The translations under genes were made by a program, and so were the position numbers. A model generated the notes under the pieces. It was not told the origin of the DNA. It did no database searches and saw only the letters and a program-made list of their open reading frames with translations. Shown piece by piece: positions 8,695-16,898 of a stretch of 45,929 nt of DNA. Each line of letters starts with the position of its first letter. The first letter of the stretch is position 1. The stretch is from Parvimonas sp. (GTDB lineage: Bacteria; Bacillota; Clostridia; Tissierellales; Peptoniphilaceae), in NCBI GenBank assembly GCA_022770425.1, contig JALEHY010000035.1:1-45929 (forward strand). The letters are read 5' to 3'.

Positions 8695-9765
8695 ATGGAA
8701 ATTAGTGCAAAATTAGTAAAAGAATTAAGAGAAACCACCGGTGCAGGTATGATGGAATGTAAAAAAGCATTGCAAGAAGTTGACGGTGATATGGGAAAAG
8801 CAATAGAATTTTTGAGAGAAAAAGGATTGGCTAAAGCTGCAAAAAAATCAAGTAAAGTTGCAGCAGAAGGTTTAGTTACTTTAGTTATGGACGAAAATAA
8901 TTCTAAAGCCGTTATAACAGAAATTAACTCTCAAACAGACTTTGTTGCTAAAAACGAAAACTTTGGAGCATTAACTAAAAAAATTACAGAACATGTATTT
9001 GAAAATGAAATAAAAGATATTGAAGGTTTAAATGCTTCAAATATTGACGGAATTAATTTTGAAGAATTTTTAAAATTACAAATTTCAACAATAGGAGAAA
9101 ACCTTGTTGTCAGAAGACTTGCTCTTTCAAAAGCATGTTGTGAATGCGGATTAGTTTGCGGATATGTTCACTTTAATAAAAAAGTAGGCGTTATCTTAAA
9201 AGCTAAATGTGACAGCGAAGCGACTAAAAAAGGCGCAAAAGAGTTAATGCAAAATATTTGTATGCATATTTCAGCAATGAAACCTCAATTTTTAAGTTAT
9301 AAAGATTTAGAAGCTGAATTTGTTGAAAAAGAATATTTAGCTCTTAAAGGTTCAATAGAAAAAGAAAATGAAGAATTGGTAAGACTTGGAAAACAATTAA
9401 AGAGAATTCCAAAATACGCATCAATGTCTCAAATAACTGAAGAAGTTTTAAAACAAGAAGAAGAAGTATTGAAAGAAGAATTGAAAAAACAAGGAAAACC
9501 TGAAAAAATTTGGGATAAAATTTTACCTGGACAAATTGAAAGATTCATCCAAGACAATACTTTGATAGACCAACAATATGCTTTATTCAGTCAAAAATAT
9601 GTATTAGACGATACTAAAACTGTTCTTGAAGCTGTTGAAGCAAAGGCTAAAGAACTTGGCGGTTCAATCGAAATAGTTGAATATACAAGATTTGAAGTTG
9701 GTGAAGGTTTAGAAAAGAAAGAAGAAAACTTTGCAGAAGAAGTTGCAAAGCAAATGGGATTATAA
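8695..9765 (+). CDS. tsf: Elongation factor Ts
   Basis: The 356-residue protein is the nucleotide-exchange factor for EF-Tu. The N-terminal UBA-like domain starts with LVKELRETTGAGMMECKKAL and the core has the conserved TDFVAKNENF stretch at 81-90, which contacts EF-Tu. It is longer than the roughly 290 residues of Bacillus EF-Ts. The extra length is largely a charged, coiled-coil-like insert at about 215-250, ahead of the conserved GKPEKIWDKI region; similar longer forms occur in some clostridia as far as I recall. ATG 8695 has an AGGAGG site. It lies downstream of rpsB as usual and ends before a strong terminator. Confidence 0.96.
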   Translation: MEISAKLVKELRETTGAGMMECKKALQEVDGDMGKAIEFLREKGLAKAAKKSSKVAAEGLVTLVMDENNSKAVITEINSQTDFVAKNENFGALTKKITEHVFENEIKDIEGLNASNIDGINFEEFLKLQISTIGENLVVRRLALSKACCECGLVCGYVHFNKKVGVILKAKCDSEATKKGAKELMQNICMHISAMKPQFLSYKDLEAEFVEKEYLALKGSIEKENEELVRLGKQLKRIPKYASMSQITEEVLKQEEEVLKEELKKQGKPEKIWDKILPGQIERFIQDNTLIDQQYALFSQKYVLDDTKTVLEAVEAKAKELGGSIEIVEYTRFEVGEGLEKKEENFAEEVAKQMGL

Positions 9766-9812
9766 TTTAAATTCATATAGACAGTTGGATTAATTATAAC
9801 AATATAGTTTAC

Positions 9813-9840
9813 AAAAATCAGGGCTTTGCCTTGATTTTTT
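9813..9840 (+). terminator. Terminator after tsf
   Basis: A 12-bp stem (9813-9824 with 9828-9839, one G-U pair) with a three-base loop runs straight into T residues. It ends the rpsB-tsf unit. Confidence 0.88.
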
Positions 9841-9867
9841 GCTTTTATAAATTATTTTTGATATAAT
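9839..9867 (+). promoter_or_regulatory. Possible promoter for the LicCA-like operon
   Basis: TATAAT at 9862-9867 is perfect. The -35 candidate TTGCTT at 9839-9844, with a 17-base spacer, is weak and overlaps the tail of the preceding terminator. Confidence 0.5.
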
Positions 9868-9899
9868 AATTCAAATATTATTTTAATAAGGAGAAATGA

Positions 9900-11654
9900 A
9901 TGATCTCAATTAATGAGTTTGATATTTTAAATTATATATTTAAGTATAAAACTTTTGAAAAAGAAAATTTTTTAAAAAATAATGAACGCTTATTTAATGT
10001 TGATTTAACAGTTGAAGGATTAGTAAATCAATCATTTTTAGATAATAAATTGAATTTAACAGAAAAAGCGTATTTGGAGCTTGATAATTATAAAGTGAAT
10101 AATGCAGTTATCATGGCGGCAGGAATGAGTTCAAGGTTTGCGCCCTTATCCTATGAAAATCCTAAGGCTTTGCTTGATGTAAAAGGTGAAAAATTAATCG
10201 AAAGACAAATTCGCCAATTACAAGAGGTTGGAATAAATGACATAGCGGTTATAGTCGGATATATGAAGGAAAAGTTATTTTATTTGGAAAAAAAATTTAA
10301 CGTTAAGATTGTTATCAACGAGGACTACTACAAATTTAATAATCCGTCTTCATTAATTTTAGTTGCGGATAAATTGAAAAATACTTATATTTGTTCATCT
10401 GACAATTATTTTGTTGAAAATCCTTTTGAAAGGTATGTTTATCGTTCTTATTATTCTTCGGTTTATGAAGAAGATTTTACAAAAGAATACTGTATGAATT
10501 ATGATGAAAGTGGTAGAATAACGGATGTTACAATAGGTGGAGAAAATTCTTGGTATATGTTGGGGCATGTTTATTTTGACTATGATTTTAGTAAAAAATT
10601 TGTCAAAATATTAAAGTCCGAATATGGAAATCCTGAAACAAAAGAAAATTTGTGGGAAGATTTATACATTAGATATATCAATGATTTGGATATGTTCATA
10701 AGAAAGTATGATAAAGATATAATAAAAGAATTTGACTCATTAGATGAACTTAGAGAATTTGATGAAAAATATATTAACAATTCAGAGTCTTTTATTTTTA
10801 AAAATATATGTGAAGTATTAAACTGTGAACAAAAAGATATAACAGAGATAAAGCCTATAAAAAGCGGAATGACCAACACTTCATTTAAATTTGATTGCAG
10901 AGGAAATTCTTATGTTTACAGACATCCGGGAGTCGGAACCGAAAATTATATAAACAGAAAAAGTGAATTTCAATCAATGAAAATTGCAAAAGAATTAGGA
11001 CTTGACGATTCTTTTATCTATATGGATTTTGAAACCGGTTGGAAAATTTCTAAATATATTGAAAATGTCGAAGTTTTGGACTACTCCAATAAAAGTCAAG
11101 TTAAAAAGGCTGTTAATATGCTTAAAATATTACATAAAAATAAAAACTATACTGAATATAAATTTGATATTTTTAAACAGATAGAAGAATTTTATTTGAA
11201 GTTAAAAGGTAAAAATAAATACGATTTTAATGATATAGATTTTTTGTTTTGTAATATTAAAAAGTTAAAAGACATTTTATATAAGGATAATTTTTCCGAA
11301 TGTCTTTGTCATTGTGACAGTTATAATCCTAATTTTTTAGTTGATAAAACAGAAAAAATGTATCTAATAGATTGGGAATACTCAGGAATGGCAGACCCTG
11401 CGGTTGATTTGGGAACTTTTATTGCGTGTTCGGATTATTCAATATCCGACGCTATAGATATTATAAAATTGTATTTTGACAGAGAACCTACAAATATTGA
11501 ATTAAGACATTATTTAGGATATGTGGCTGTTTGTTCTTTTTATTGGTTTTTGTGGGCTTTATATCAAGAAAGTAACGGAAAAAATATTGGAGAATATTTG
11601 TATATTTGGTATGATTATACAAAAAAATACAGTGAATATGCTTTAAATATTTAA
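9900..11654 (+). CDS. Fused phosphocholine cytidylyltransferase / choline kinase (LicC-LicA-like)
   Basis: The 584-residue protein has three parts. Residues 1-65 look like a small helical, winged-helix-like domain. Residues 68 to about 290 are a sugar-phosphate-type nucleotidyltransferase with AAGMSSRF at 73-80 and the K in NPKAL at 89, as in LicC. Residues 300-584 are a choline/aminoglycoside-type kinase with the Brenner motif HCDSYNPN at 471-478 (catalytic Asp473) and the metal-binding IDWEY Asp at 491, as in LicA. Together they would phosphorylate choline and activate it to CDP-choline for decorating surface polymers. The substrate could instead be ethanolamine or a similar alcohol. ATG 9900 follows AAGGAG by 6 bases. 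A small membrane protein gene and a transporter gene follow in the same unit. No LicD transferase is present in the window. Confidence 0.85.
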   Translation: MISINEFDILNYIFKYKTFEKENFLKNNERLFNVDLTVEGLVNQSFLDNKLNLTEKAYLELDNYKVNNAVIMAAGMSSRFAPLSYENPKALLDVKGEKLIERQIRQLQEVGINDIAVIVGYMKEKLFYLEKKFNVKIVINEDYYKFNNPSSLILVADKLKNTYICSSDNYFVENPFERYVYRSYYSSVYEEDFTKEYCMNYDESGRITDVTIGGENSWYMLGHVYFDYDFSKKFVKILKSEYGNPETKENLWEDLYIRYINDLDMFIRKYDKDIIKEFDSLDELREFDEKYINNSESFIFKNICEVLNCEQKDITEIKPIKSGMTNTSFKFDCRGNSYVYRHPGVGTENYINRKSEFQSMKIAKELGLDDSFIYMDFETGWKISKYIENVEVLDYSNKSQVKKAVNMLKILHKNKNYTEYKFDIFKQIEEFYLKLKGKNKYDFNDIDFLFCNIKKLKDILYKDNFSECLCHCDSYNPNFLVDKTEKMYLIDWEYSGMADPAVDLGTFIACSDYSISDAIDIIKLYFDREPTNIELRHYLGYVAVCSFYWFLWALYQESNGKNIGEYLYIWYDYTKKYSEYALNI

Positions 11655-11668
11655 TTTAGGAGAAAATT

Positions 11669-11848
11669 ATGAATAACAGTATAGAACAGATTATATATGA
11701 TGAAACGGAAAAAAGATTGGATATTATGGCTAAAAGTGATTATGAATTTCCGAAAAAAATTTGTAAAATTGATTGGATAGCAATAATTTTAACAATTTCT
11801 GTAAGTATGATTTTAATATTATTATGTATGTTGGAGGTTATCGGTTAG
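11669..11848 (+). CDS. 59-residue single-span membrane protein upstream of the NCS1 transporter
   Basis: This small gene starts at ATG 11669 with a TTAGGAG site and ends at TAG 11846-11848. The first 35 or so residues are charged (for example YDETEKRLDIM) and end in KKICKIDW; one hydrophobic span follows at about 37-55, then a short tail. The charge pattern suggests the N-terminus inside. Its stop codon shares one base with the GTG start of the transporter gene (TAGTG), and the transporter's GGAGG site lies within its last codons, so the two are translationally coupled. I recognise no family. An accessory subunit or stabiliser of the transporter is the natural guess. Confidence 0.75.
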   Translation: MNNSIEQIIYDETEKRLDIMAKSDYEFPKKICKIDWIAIILTISVSMILILLCMLEVIG

Positions 11849-13278
11849 TGGATAAAAAATTAAATTATATTCAACAAGAAACAATTACCGGCGTAGTACC
11901 TATGCTTAATTCGGAAAGAAAATATTCGTTTTTGGATTTGTTTTTGTCAACAAGCGGATTTGCTATTGCTACATGGTGTTATACACAAGGAGCATATGTA
12001 GCTCAATTTTTAGGGTTTAAACAGATGTTAATAAACATATTTGCTTTTAATTTGATATGGGTTTTGATAGAATGTTTGCCTGTATTATTTGCTGTCAGAT
12101 ATGGAATAGATTTATGGATTTGGTTGAGAGCGGTACTTGGAAGTAAAGGTGTTGCAGTATTATCTACAATTATAAGTTTGGCTAACTTTGGTTGGTATGC
12201 GGTAGCTGCAAATTTGTTTGCCTCGTCTATGCTTAACTTAGCGTCTAATTTTGGTATTAATTTGGAGCCTTTAATTTGGAAACCTGTTTTAGGAACAATT
12301 TGTGTAATTTTAGGAACACTTATTGCACTTGGAGGTCCTGAAGTTATCAAATGGACAAATAGATTTTTGGTAATTGCTTTATTAGCGGTAGGTGTTATAA
12401 TTGTAACAATTTGTTTTGTTGCGGTTCCTATTTCTGATATTTTGAAAATTCAACCTGTTCTTCAAGAAGGGACGACTAAACTGCAAAATTTTATGTTGTC
12501 TGCTGAAGGAAATGTAGCTTTTGCATTTTCTTGGTCAACTCAAGCATTGGTAATGCCGAGATTAGCAAAAAGCGAAAAAAGCGGATATTGGGCTACTTCT
12601 TTGTCTTATGGAGTGGTTGCTCCGTTTTTCGTTGCGACAGGAGGCGTGATGGCATTGGCAATGTTTGTAAGAACAGGAATTTATGAAAGTGATCCTACTA
12701 AAATGTTGGCAACATTAGCTACTCCTACATTTGCACTTTTGAGTTTGTTGCTTGTTGCTTTTGCAAATATAGGAACACAAGGGACCGGGTCTTATGTTAA
12801 TTGTATGATAGTAAAAAGCGGAGTTCCAAAGTTAAATTATAAACTGTTGGTTATTGTAGCTATGATTTATGTCAGCGGCTTGACTATATGGGGAGGCGTT
12901 GAAGAGTATTTCGGTTCATTTATTTCTCTTGCTGCATATATTCAAGGGCCTATTATCGGAATGATAGTGGTTGATTATTTAATACTCCGAAGGAGAAAAT
13001 TATCATTAAAATCTGCATTTTTCATAAAGGGGCATGATGCATATAAGTATACAAACGGTATAAATTTAGTCGGAATATCATGTGTGATTATAAGTTTTGT
13101 AGTTTCTATGCTTTTTGTTTATAATCCGATGAGTGGACAAATAAAAAGTAATATTTTCTTGTTTACTACCGGTAGTGGATTTACTGCTTTATTTGGTGGA
13201 GTTTTGTATTGGTTAGCAAGTTTAACTCCACTTAAATCATATATGTTAAGAGACAGAGACGATTTAGAAATTATTTAA
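11848..13278 (+). CDS. NCS1-type (cytosine/purine permease family) transporter
   Basis: The protein has 476 residues counted from GTG 11848. The frame is open back to 11773, but that part overlaps the coding small protein and lacks a ribosome site, whereas GGAGG at 11833-11837 fits the GTG. About twelve hydrophobic spans are visible. A C-terminal PIIGMIVVDYLILRRRK stretch matches the P-x-x-G-x-x-x-x-DYL-x-x-RRR pattern of cytosine permease-like NCS1 proteins. Such symporters take up nucleobases, allantoin, hydroxymethylpyrimidine and similar small compounds with H+ or Na+. Its place behind the LicCA-like gene makes choline or a related alcohol a possible substrate, but that is inference from context only. 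A terminator follows. Confidence 0.8.
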   Translation: MDKKLNYIQQETITGVVPMLNSERKYSFLDLFLSTSGFAIATWCYTQGAYVAQFLGFKQMLINIFAFNLIWVLIECLPVLFAVRYGIDLWIWLRAVLGSKGVAVLSTIISLANFGWYAVAANLFASSMLNLASNFGINLEPLIWKPVLGTICVILGTLIALGGPEVIKWTNRFLVIALLAVGVIIVTICFVAVPISDILKIQPVLQEGTTKLQNFMLSAEGNVAFAFSWSTQALVMPRLAKSEKSGYWATSLSYGVVAPFFVATGGVMALAMFVRTGIYESDPTKMLATLATPTFALLSLLLVAFANIGTQGTGSYVNCMIVKSGVPKLNYKLLVIVAMIYVSGLTIWGGVEEYFGSFISLAAYIQGPIIGMIVVDYLILRRRKLSLKSAFFIKGHDAYKYTNGINLVGISCVIISFVVSMLFVYNPMSGQIKSNIFLFTTGSGFTALFGGVLYWLASLTPLKSYMLRDRDDLEII

Positions 13279-13292
13279 TTATTAAAATATTG

Positions 13293-13331
13293 GAGTCAGC
13301 AGTTTTTTACTGTTGACTCTATATTTATTTA
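13293..13331 (+). terminator. Terminator after the NCS1 transporter
   Basis: An 11-bp stem 13293-13303 with 13309-13319 (one G-U pair) encloses five T and is followed by a T-rich stretch broken by A. Confidence 0.75.
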
Positions 13332-13369
13332 ATCATAATTACATTAAATAAATTATCAAAAAGAAATTA

Positions 13370-13378
13370 TGGTATAAT
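13370..13378 (+). promoter_or_regulatory. Extended -10 promoter for addBA
   Basis: TGG followed by TATAAT at 13373-13378 is an extended -10 element. No good -35 is seen, which is common with extended -10 sites. It lies 70 bases before the addB start. Confidence 0.55.
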
Positions 13379-13448
13379 AATTATAAGTTTGTTGTGAAAT
13401 AAATTTATTAAAATATAATGAGTAAAGAATGAAAAAGAGGGCGGTTAA

Positions 13449-16400
13449 ATGGCAGTTAGGTTTGTTACCGGTAGGAATGGAGCTGATAGAACCGATAAAC
13501 TTTTGGAGCTTTGTTTTTTTGAGGCGAAAAGCGATGATACAAAGCCGATATTTATTTTAGTTCCTGAAAAATATACCTATGAAATGGAAAAAAAATTAAG
13601 TGAAAAATTAGAAGATAACAATAATACGGACTCTAATTTCAGAATAAGAGTTGTCAGTTTTTCAACTTTGAGTAAAATTGTTTTTACTACTGTCGGCGGG
13701 TTAAAGGATAGAAAACTTACCCAAAGTGCAAGAGGAATGTTGGTTCTTAAAGCGATATATTCTGTCTCTAAGGATTTAATCACACTTAAAACCGATGATT
13801 TAAAAATGGGATTTATAAATAAAGTCAGGGATATGATTGTTGAATTTAAGCAAAATGAAATTTCTTTTGAAGATGTTTTTGAGAATATTAAAAATCTTGA
13901 CAATGAATCTTTACGCTATAAGTTGGAAGATTTTGCAAAGATGTATAAGTCCTATGAAAATCTTATTTGTAATAAGTATTTTGATACGGAAGATGTTTTG
14001 TCTGTTTTTGCGAAAAAACTTGATTTTTTTGAAGAGATTAACGGAGCGACCGTTTTTGTGGATGAGTATATGGATTTTACCGTTTCACAATATTTGGTTA
14101 TTGAAAAATTGCTTTGTCTTTCTAAAAATATTTATTTTTCACTTTTTACAGATTTAAAGAATATGAACTCTAAGTTAAATGTTTTTAACAGAAGTAATAG
14201 CACTTTTTTGAAAATAAGAGATTTATGTTTGAAAAATAACGTGGAAATAAAACCTTCAATTAATTTGGATAACAGTAAATTTTATGCTTTTGATGATTTA
14301 GCTTATTTAGAAAAAAATATAAATAATTTCAGTTGTAAAAAGTATGTTGGAAATTGTGATAATGTAAAAATCTTTAGCTTTAGAAATTCATATTTTGAAA
14401 TTGAACACATTGCAAATGAAATCTTAAAATTAATTAAAGACGGGAATTACAGGTACTCTGATATTGCTTTGTGTATGAGAGATTTTGGACAATACAGTCA
14501 TATTATAGAAAGAGTTTTTGAGGATTACAACATAGGTTATTTTTTGGATAAAAAAATAGAAGTCAGTAATAATCCTATAATTATATTGATTCTTTCGATT
14601 TTAGATATGAAATTTAACAATTATTCATATATGTCTGTTTTTAGATATTTGAAGAGCGGTCTTACGGGAATAAGTGATGATGATATTTTTACTTTGGAAA
14701 ATTATGTAATAAAAAACGGAATAAGAGGAAATAAGTGGTTTGAGGAAAGTTTTGAATATTCAATTTCACATAAACTTTCTTTTGACGATGAAGATAAGGA
14801 GCTTTTAGAAACGGTAAATGAAATTAAGAAAAAAGTAATCTCTCCTATTTTTGATTTACATAATAAGTTAAAGGGAAGAAATACCGTTTCTGAAATTTGC
14901 AGGTTTATTTATGAATTTGTTTTAGATATAGACTTACCTCAACGAATAGATAACTTGATTGAAAATTTCAAAAATGAAGGAAATTTGTATAAAGCTAAAG
15001 AATACTCTCAGGTTTGGGGAATATTTATTTCGGTTTTAGACGAACTTGTTGAATTTATAGGTGACGAAAAAATTTCTCTTGAAAAATTTATGAACTTGAT
15101 ATCTGTTGAGTTTGAAAATATGGAAATAGGAATAGTCCCTCCATCTAAAGATGAAGTTTTTGTAACAAGTGTTGACAGAATGAAAAAACCTAATGTGAAA
15201 ATTTTGTTCGTTGTAGGGGTAAATGAAGGAGTTTTTCCTAAAAATTTTGTTGAAGACGGACTTATAAGTGAAAACGAAAAAGAAAAACTTTTAAATTTTG
15301 GATTTAAGTTTGATAAGGATAGCCTGTCTAAAAATTGCGATGAAGAGTTTTTTATTTATAAATCTTTAACAACTCCGACAGATCGTCTTTATTTAACTTT
15401 TCCTCTTTCGGATCTTGACGGTAAGTCTATGAGAGCATCAAAGATAATAAAACGTATAAGAAACATCTTTGATATTGAAATTGAAAATTTTGCTGATGAA
15501 AATTCTCTTAATTTAAGTGAAATTTCAAATATTTTTTCAAAAGAAAAACTATATGAAATTTTGTTAAAAAATATAGTACAGGAAAATTTTGAAAGTTTAT
15601 CTGAATGTGAAAAAAATAATGTAAGTCAAATTTATAAGTTTTTAATTAATGATGATTTTTACAAAAAAAGAATATTAAATATTGAAAATTCATTACAATA
15701 TAAAACAGAAGCCGAAAATATTAATGATTACGCATTAGAGTTGTACAATAGCGGAAACTTTAGTGTATCAAAACTTGAAAGATTTGCAAGTTGTCCGTTT
15801 TCTTATTTTATGATATACGGCTTGAAACTTAAAGAAAGAGAATTGTATGAATTTACACCTGTTGATTATGGAACGTATTGTCACAAAGTTTTGGATGAGT
15901 TTTTTAAAAATATTGTTAAAAATAATGTTGACTGGGATAGAATTGACGATAATTATATAAATGTTGAAGTTAAAAATATAACTAAGAAAATTTTGGAAAA
16001 TAACAGGTATATTTTAAAGAGTTCAAAAAGGTATGAATATCTTGCAAGTACTGTAAATGAAAACTTATCTGACAGTATAAACGTTATGGCGGAGCAAGTA
16101 AGGAGAGGAAATTTTTTGCCTTATGGATTTGAAACTTCTTTTGGATTTGATGAGGAGATTTCTCCCATAAATTATAAACTTGAAAACGGTAAAGAAATAA
16201 ATCTGACAGGGAAAATAGACAGAATAGATATGTTTAAATTCAATGATACAAGTTATTTGCGAATTATAGATTATAAGTCTTCAAGAAAGTCACTTGATTT
16301 AAATAAAGTTTATGCAGGTATCCAATTACAGATTTTTGTGTATATGAATGCACTTCTTAATCATAATAAAAATTTTAAACCGGCAGGACTTTTATATAGT

Positions 16401-16895
16401 AATCTTACAAATAATGTTTGTAATGTAGAAAGTTTTTCGGAGCTGAAAAACTTGAATACGACAGATATGAGAAGAGAAATTCTTAAAAATAATAAATTAT
16501 CAGGTATCGTAATAAAAGATTTGGAACTTATAAATAATTTGGATTTTACTTTGAATTCGGATAATCATATTTCGGAAATTTTACCTATAACTTTAAAAAA
16601 TAAAGGTATGGATATAGGAAGCAATACAAGCGGTTTAACACAGGATGAATTTGAAATAGTAGATAAATTTGTCTTGAAAAAGTCAAAGAGTATTTGTGAA
16701 GATATTTATAAGGGAAATATATCTGTAAGACCTTATAAATATGATGAAATAAAAGCCTGTGATTTTTGTAAATATAGGTCTGTTTGTAAATTTGATCCGA
16801 AAAAGCATAAATATAACAGTGTTAAAAAATTTACCTACAGAAATGATTATACAAAAGTCTTAGATTTTATGAAAACGGAAAACGAAAAGGAGTAA
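13449..16895 (+). CDS. addB: AddB subunit of the AddAB helicase-nuclease
   Basis: The 1148-residue protein begins with FVTGRNGADRTD, the modified Walker-A-like start usual for AddB. It has an inactivated helicase core and ends with a RecB-type nuclease domain whose active DYK is at 941-943. Four cysteines, C782 (in ASCPFSYF), C1104, C1107 and C1113 (in CDFCKYRSVC), form the AddB iron-sulfur site that clamps the nuclease domain. With AddA it resects double-strand breaks and loads RecA. ATG 13449 follows a GAGGG-type site. It is followed after 3 bases by addA, the usual Firmicute order. Length and motifs are intact. Confidence 0.95.
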   Translation: MAVRFVTGRNGADRTDKLLELCFFEAKSDDTKPIFILVPEKYTYEMEKKLSEKLEDNNNTDSNFRIRVVSFSTLSKIVFTTVGGLKDRKLTQSARGMLVLKAIYSVSKDLITLKTDDLKMGFINKVRDMIVEFKQNEISFEDVFENIKNLDNESLRYKLEDFAKMYKSYENLICNKYFDTEDVLSVFAKKLDFFEEINGATVFVDEYMDFTVSQYLVIEKLLCLSKNIYFSLFTDLKNMNSKLNVFNRSNSTFLKIRDLCLKNNVEIKPSINLDNSKFYAFDDLAYLEKNINNFSCKKYVGNCDNVKIFSFRNSYFEIEHIANEILKLIKDGNYRYSDIALCMRDFGQYSHIIERVFEDYNIGYFLDKKIEVSNNPIIILILSILDMKFNNYSYMSVFRYLKSGLTGISDDDIFTLENYVIKNGIRGNKWFEESFEYSISHKLSFDDEDKELLETVNEIKKKVISPIFDLHNKLKGRNTVSEICRFIYEFVLDIDLPQRIDNLIENFKNEGNLYKAKEYSQVWGIFISVLDELVEFIGDEKISLEKFMNLISVEFENMEIGIVPPSKDEVFVTSVDRMKKPNVKILFVVGVNEGVFPKNFVEDGLISENEKEKLLNFGFKFDKDSLSKNCDEEFFIYKSLTTPTDRLYLTFPLSDLDGKSMRASKIIKRIRNIFDIEIENFADENSLNLSEISNIFSKEKLYEILLKNIVQENFESLSECEKNNVSQIYKFLINDDFYKKRILNIENSLQYKTEAENINDYALELYNSGNFSVSKLERFASCPFSYFMIYGLKLKERELYEFTPVDYGTYCHKVLDEFFKNIVKNNVDWDRIDDNYINVEVKNITKKILENNRYILKSSKRYEYLASTVNENLSDSINVMAEQVRRGNFLPYGFETSFGFDEEISPINYKLENGKEINLTGKIDRIDMFKFNDTSYLRIIDYKSSRKSLDLNKVYAGIQLQIFVYMNALLNHNKNFKPAGLLYSNLTNNVCNVESFSELKNLNTTDMRREILKNNKLSGIVIKDLELINNLDFTLNSDNHISEILPITLKNKGMDIGSNTSGLTQDEFEIVDKFVLKKSKSICEDIYKGNISVRPYKYDEIKACDFCKYRSVCKFDPKKHKYNSVKKFTYRNDYTKVLDFMKTENEKE

Positions 16896-16898
16896 GAA

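Noticed and set aside
11773..11847. 25 extra N-terminal codons for the NCS1 transporter
   Set aside because: They overlap the small membrane protein in another frame and have no ribosome site; GTG 11848 has GGAGG at proper spacing.
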